Below are positions 6,005 through 7,828 of a DNA stretch of 7,828 nt, piece by piece. Each line of letters starts with the position of its first letter. Positions within the stretch are counted from its first letter, which is position 1. The position numbers and the translations under genes were made by a program. The notes under the pieces were generated by a model. It did no database searches and was not told the origin of the DNA. It saw nothing but the letters and a program-made list of their open reading frames with translations. This DNA comes from Thermoleophilaceae bacterium. Lineage in GTDB: Bacteria > Actinomycetota > Thermoleophilia > Solirubrobacterales > Thermoleophilaceae. The stretch lies in assembly GCA_013812485.1 (NCBI GenBank), contig JACCTJ010000362.1, positions 1-7,828 on the forward strand, read 5' to 3'.

Positions 6005-6654
6005 AGCACGCTCCCAAGCCTGACGATGGTCGCGCCCTCGGCCACGGCGACCTCAAAGTCCTGGGTCGTGCCCATCGAGAGCCGCGCGAGGCCGTGATCG
6101 GCGGCCAGCTCCGCGAGGCGGGCGAAGTGGCGGCGGCTGTCCTCGGGCCGCTCGACGGCGGGGGGCATGGTCATCAGGCCGCTCACCGGCACCGGGGCCC
6201 GCGCGATGAAGTCGTCGAGCTCGCCGGGCGCGATGCCCGCCTTGCCCTCCTCCCCCGCGACGTCGACCTCGACGAGGATCTCGGGGGCGGGATGCTGCGC
6301 GAGCCGCCGCAGCGCCGAGTCGGAGGCCACGGAGTGGATCAACCTGACCGCCCCGGCGACCTCGCGGACCTTGCGGCTCTGGAGCGTGCCGATGAAGTCC
6401 CACGTGAAGAGGTCGGCGTGCTCGGCCTGCTTGGCGAGCAGGTCCTGGGCGCGGTTCTCCCCGACGAGCTCGATGCCGGCCTCGGCCAGGGCGGGCAGCT
6501 CGCCGGCGGCGACGTACTTGACGGCGGCGCAGATCTCGACGGCGGCCGGATCGCCGCCGGCGGCCGCGATCCGCTCGCGCACGCGCGCGAGGTTCGCCGC
6601 GATCCCCTCGGCGCGAAGCCCTCCGAAGGCGAGCCGGCCCGCCGTCTCGCTCAC
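5977..6654 (-). CDS. yggS: YggS/PLPBP family pyridoxal-phosphate homeostasis protein
   Basis: YggS proteins are single-domain TIM-barrel PLP-binding proteins that buffer free PLP and affect amino-acid and keto-acid balance; they have no well-defined catalytic reaction. In this 225-residue protein the PLP lysine is Lys46 in AAVKYV. It is followed by VGENRAQDLLAKQ (64-76), WDFIGTLQSRKVREV (85-99), EVDVAGEEGKAGI (129-141), GLMTMPP (159-165), and the phosphate-binding LSMGTTQDFEVA...VRLGSVLY region (192-218). The usual SMGMSxD motif reads SMGTTQD, a mild variant. The GTG start at 6654 overlaps the pgeF stop as GTGA; longer starts read into antisense-like sequence. Its 3' end overlaps the convergent hydrolase gene by 28 bp. 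This is ylmE of the Gram-positive ylm cluster. Confidence 0.96.
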   Translation of the reverse strand: MSETAGRLAFGGLRAEGIAANLARVRERIAAAGGDPAAVEICAAVKYVAAGELPALAEAGIELVGENRAQDLLAKQAEHADLFTWDFIGTLQSRKVREVAGAVRLIHSVASDSALRRLAQHPAPEILVEVDVAGEEGKAGIAPGELDDFIARAPVPVSGLMTMPPAVERPEDSRRHFARLAELAADHGLARLSMGTTQDFEVAVAEGATIVRLGSVLYEGASGSS

Positions 6655-7376
6655 CCGGTCCGCCACACCATCCCCGCCTGGCGCCCGGTCACTCCGGCAT
6701 CGCGGCGGTGGGAGAAGAAGAGGTCCTCGCGGCAGCTCGTGCACAGGTCGACGTCCTCGATGCGCGTGACCCCGGCCGCCACGAGCTTCCGACGAGCGAC
6801 AGCGCGGACGTCGAGCATGCGACCCTCGGCGACGTCCTCGAGACCCTCGAACTCCGCGAGTACCTCGGGCCCGACCTCGTAGCAGCAGCGCCCGATCGCC
6901 GGGCCCAGGGCCGCCGTCGGCGGCTCGTCGAAGCGCGCGACCGCGGCCTCGACGATGCCGGCGGCCAGCCCGCGCCAGCCGCAGTGCACCATGGCGACGC
7001 GGCCCGGCGCCGCGAGGGCCACGGGCAGGCAGTCGGCCCCGAGCACGAGCAGCCCGAGGCCGGGAAGGTCGGTGAGATGGCCGTCGACCTGTGCGAGCTC
7101 AGCGCCCGGGGCGAGGGGGCCGTTCGGCCCCGCAGGCTCGGTCCACTCGGCGAGCTCTGAGCCGTGAACCTGCCACCCCATGGCGACCGACCCGGGGGCG
7201 AGCCCGGCGGCGGCGGCGAGGCGGCGGCGGTTCTCGCCCACGCGCTCGGGGTCGTCGTCGGTGAGCACGCCGAGGTTGAGCGAGCGGTACGGAACCTTGC
7301 TCACGCCTCCGAGGCGGGTCGAGAACGCGACCCGAGCGCCGGGAAGCTCGAGCTCGATCGGAGCCGGCTCGCTCAT
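6651..7376 (-). CDS. pgeF: Peptidoglycan editing factor PgeF (laccase domain, YlmD/YfiH family)
   Basis: PgeF-type enzymes remove wrongly incorporated L-Ser from peptidoglycan precursors; relatives have been annotated as polyphenol oxidases or purine-nucleoside-acting enzymes. The 241-residue protein shows the family blocks in order: FSTRLGGVS (18-26), SLNLG, WQVHG with His71, GADCLPV with Cys116, and MVHCGWRG with His131. His71, Cys116 and His131 are the expected zinc ligands. A GPAIGRCCYEVG block and a C-terminal DLCTSCREDLFFSHRRD segment follow. The ATG at 7376 has the strongest ribosome-binding site in the window (GAGGAGG, 7390-7384, 7-nt spacing) and overlaps the upstream stop as ATGA. 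It runs into yggS by a GTGA overlap. Codons 113-124 are duplicated exactly at the right window end. Confidence 0.96.
   Translation of the reverse strand: MSEPAPIELELPGARVAFSTRLGGVSKVPYRSLNLGVLTDDDPERVGENRRRLAAAAGLAPGSVAMGWQVHGSELAEWTEPAGPNGPLAPGAELAQVDGHLTDLPGLGLLVLGADCLPVALAAPGRVAMVHCGWRGLAAGIVEAAVARFDEPPTAALGPAIGRCCYEVGPEVLAEFEGLEDVAEGRMLDVRAVARRKLVAAGVTRIEDVDLCTSCREDLFFSHRRDAGVTGRQAGMVWRTG
7004..7040. repeat. 37-bp direct repeat, internal copy
   Basis: These bases, inside pgeF codons 113-125, are identical to the last 37 bases of the window. On the minus strand both copies read GADCLPVALAAP in the frame of their local gene. In this copy the sequence is a natural part of the conserved zinc-ligand motif of PgeF, so this is the authentic locus. 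Confidence 0.95.
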
Positions 7377-7828
7377 CGACCGTCCTCCTCGCCGCGCGCG
7401 AGCGCGAGCGCGACGCGGAGCTCCTCGTCGCGGTCCGCGACCTGCCCGTCGAGCTTGCGCCGCAGGGTCTCGGCGAGGGCCCGGCCGAGCGCCGGCGAGG
7501 GCTGTACGCCCGCGGACAGGAGGTCGTCGCCGTCGATGGAGAGGCGCACGAACCGCAGGACGTCGGCGTAGCGGGCGATCGGCTCGGCCGGCGCGCCGAG
7601 CGCGAGAGCGAGGGCGAGCGCCTCGGGCGGCTCGCGGGCGAGCAGCTCGCGCAGAGCCGAGGCGGTGAGCGGGGCGTCGCCGGGGCGGCGGAGAGTGGCG
7701 GCCAGGGACGGGCCCGAGCGCGCCCCGCGGGCGACCCGCTCGCGGTCGTCCGCGCTCAGCCCGAGGCCGTCGAGCCACTGCGCGAGGCCAACCGGCGCCG
7801 CGAGGGCCACGGGCAGGCAGTCGGCCCC
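7373..7828 (-). CDS. Probable CCA-adding tRNA nucleotidyltransferase, C-terminal part (cut by window edge)
   Basis: The reading frame stays open to the window edge and gives 151 residues ending at a TGA that overlaps the pgeF start. The C-terminal portion, RFVRLSIDGDDLLSAG then a P-A-L-G-R-A-L helix and RRKLDGQVADRDEEL, resembles the C-terminal helical domain of the poly(A) polymerase/CCA-adding family. That domain holds the tRNA body while the missing N-terminal head adds the CCA end. The catalytic head, with its GS and DxD motifs, is not in the window, so the identity rests on the tail alone. The first 12 codons (7828-7792) exactly copy part of pgeF and may not belong to this gene; trust the sequence from about 7791 downward. 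A GTG at 7810 could be mistaken for a start but lies inside the copied segment. Confidence 0.58.
   Translation of the reverse strand, partial: GADCLPVALAAPVGLAQWLDGLGLSADDRERVARGARSGPSLAATLRRPGDAPLTASALRELLAREPPEALALALALGAPAEPIARYADVLRFVRLSIDGDDLLSAGVQPSPALGRALAETLRRKLDGQVADRDEELRVALALARGEEDGR
7792..7828. repeat. 37-bp direct repeat, terminal copy at the window end
   Basis: This segment is an exact copy of 7004-7040 in the same orientation, 788 bp away, and it runs precisely to the last base. It keeps the same codon phase as in pgeF. An exact internal repeat that stops at the end of a sequence is typical of an assembly joining or branch-end error. A genuine partial duplication is less likely but not excluded. 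Confidence 0.95.

Noticed and set aside
6094..6882. Plus-strand open frame opposite yggS and pgeF
   Set aside because: It spans two clearly conserved minus-strand genes and reads as Asp/Leu/Gly-rich shadow sequence.
1..7828. Novel multi-gene defence, mobile or biosynthetic system
   Set aside because: Every gene except the lone hydrolase belongs to a known housekeeping family in a largely familiar order; no transposase, integrase, CRISPR repeat, tRNA or attachment-site pattern was seen.

Overview
The window looks like core chromosome from a very GC-rich actinobacterium. Ribosomal protein S2 and a short EF-Ts, frequent GTG starts, 4-bp start/stop overlaps, SepF and near-absent non-coding DNA all fit Actinomycetota. 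The sequence style suggests class Thermoleophilia (Solirubrobacterales or a relative), but that placement is inference and no marker tree was run. The odd length, and a gene cut at each end, suggest a complete short metagenomic contig.

Eleven of the twelve genes lie on the minus strand, so the biological reading direction is right to left. At the right edge is the C-terminal part of a probable CCA-adding tRNA nucleotidyltransferase (7373-7828, cut). It runs by an ATGA overlap into pgeF (peptidoglycan-editing factor, laccase domain), which runs by a GTGA overlap into yggS (PLP-homeostasis protein). One plus-strand gene, an alpha/beta hydrolase (5135-6004), then interrupts the series. It converges with and overlaps yggS, and diverges from sepF across a 93-bp gap. 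The minus-strand series resumes with sepF, proC, yggT, lspA and rluD, closely packed, followed by a 155-bp structured gap and then rpsB, tsf and pyrH (cut by the left edge).

The pgeF-yggS-sepF-yggT-lspA-rluD series is the ylm-type division-associated neighbourhood known beside ftsZ in Gram-positive bacteria. Here proC sits between sepF and yggT, and no ylmH or divIVA lies between yggT and lspA. Joined to it is the conserved translation and nucleotide operon rpsB-tsf-pyrH. Functionally the window combines septum assembly (SepF, YggT), cell-wall quality control (PgeF), lipoprotein maturation (LspA), proline and PLP metabolism (ProC, YggS), rRNA and tRNA maturation (RluD, CCA enzyme) and translation (S2, EF-Ts).

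No mobile element, CRISPR array, RNA gene or defence system was seen, and I do not think a new multi-gene system is present. The points worth a second look are smaller: a repetitive charged tail on S2, two tandem hairpins before rpsB, a hydrolase lacking a histidine at the usual catalytic site, a possible leaderless promoter at proC, and a 37-bp exact repeat at the right end that is probably an assembly artefact.
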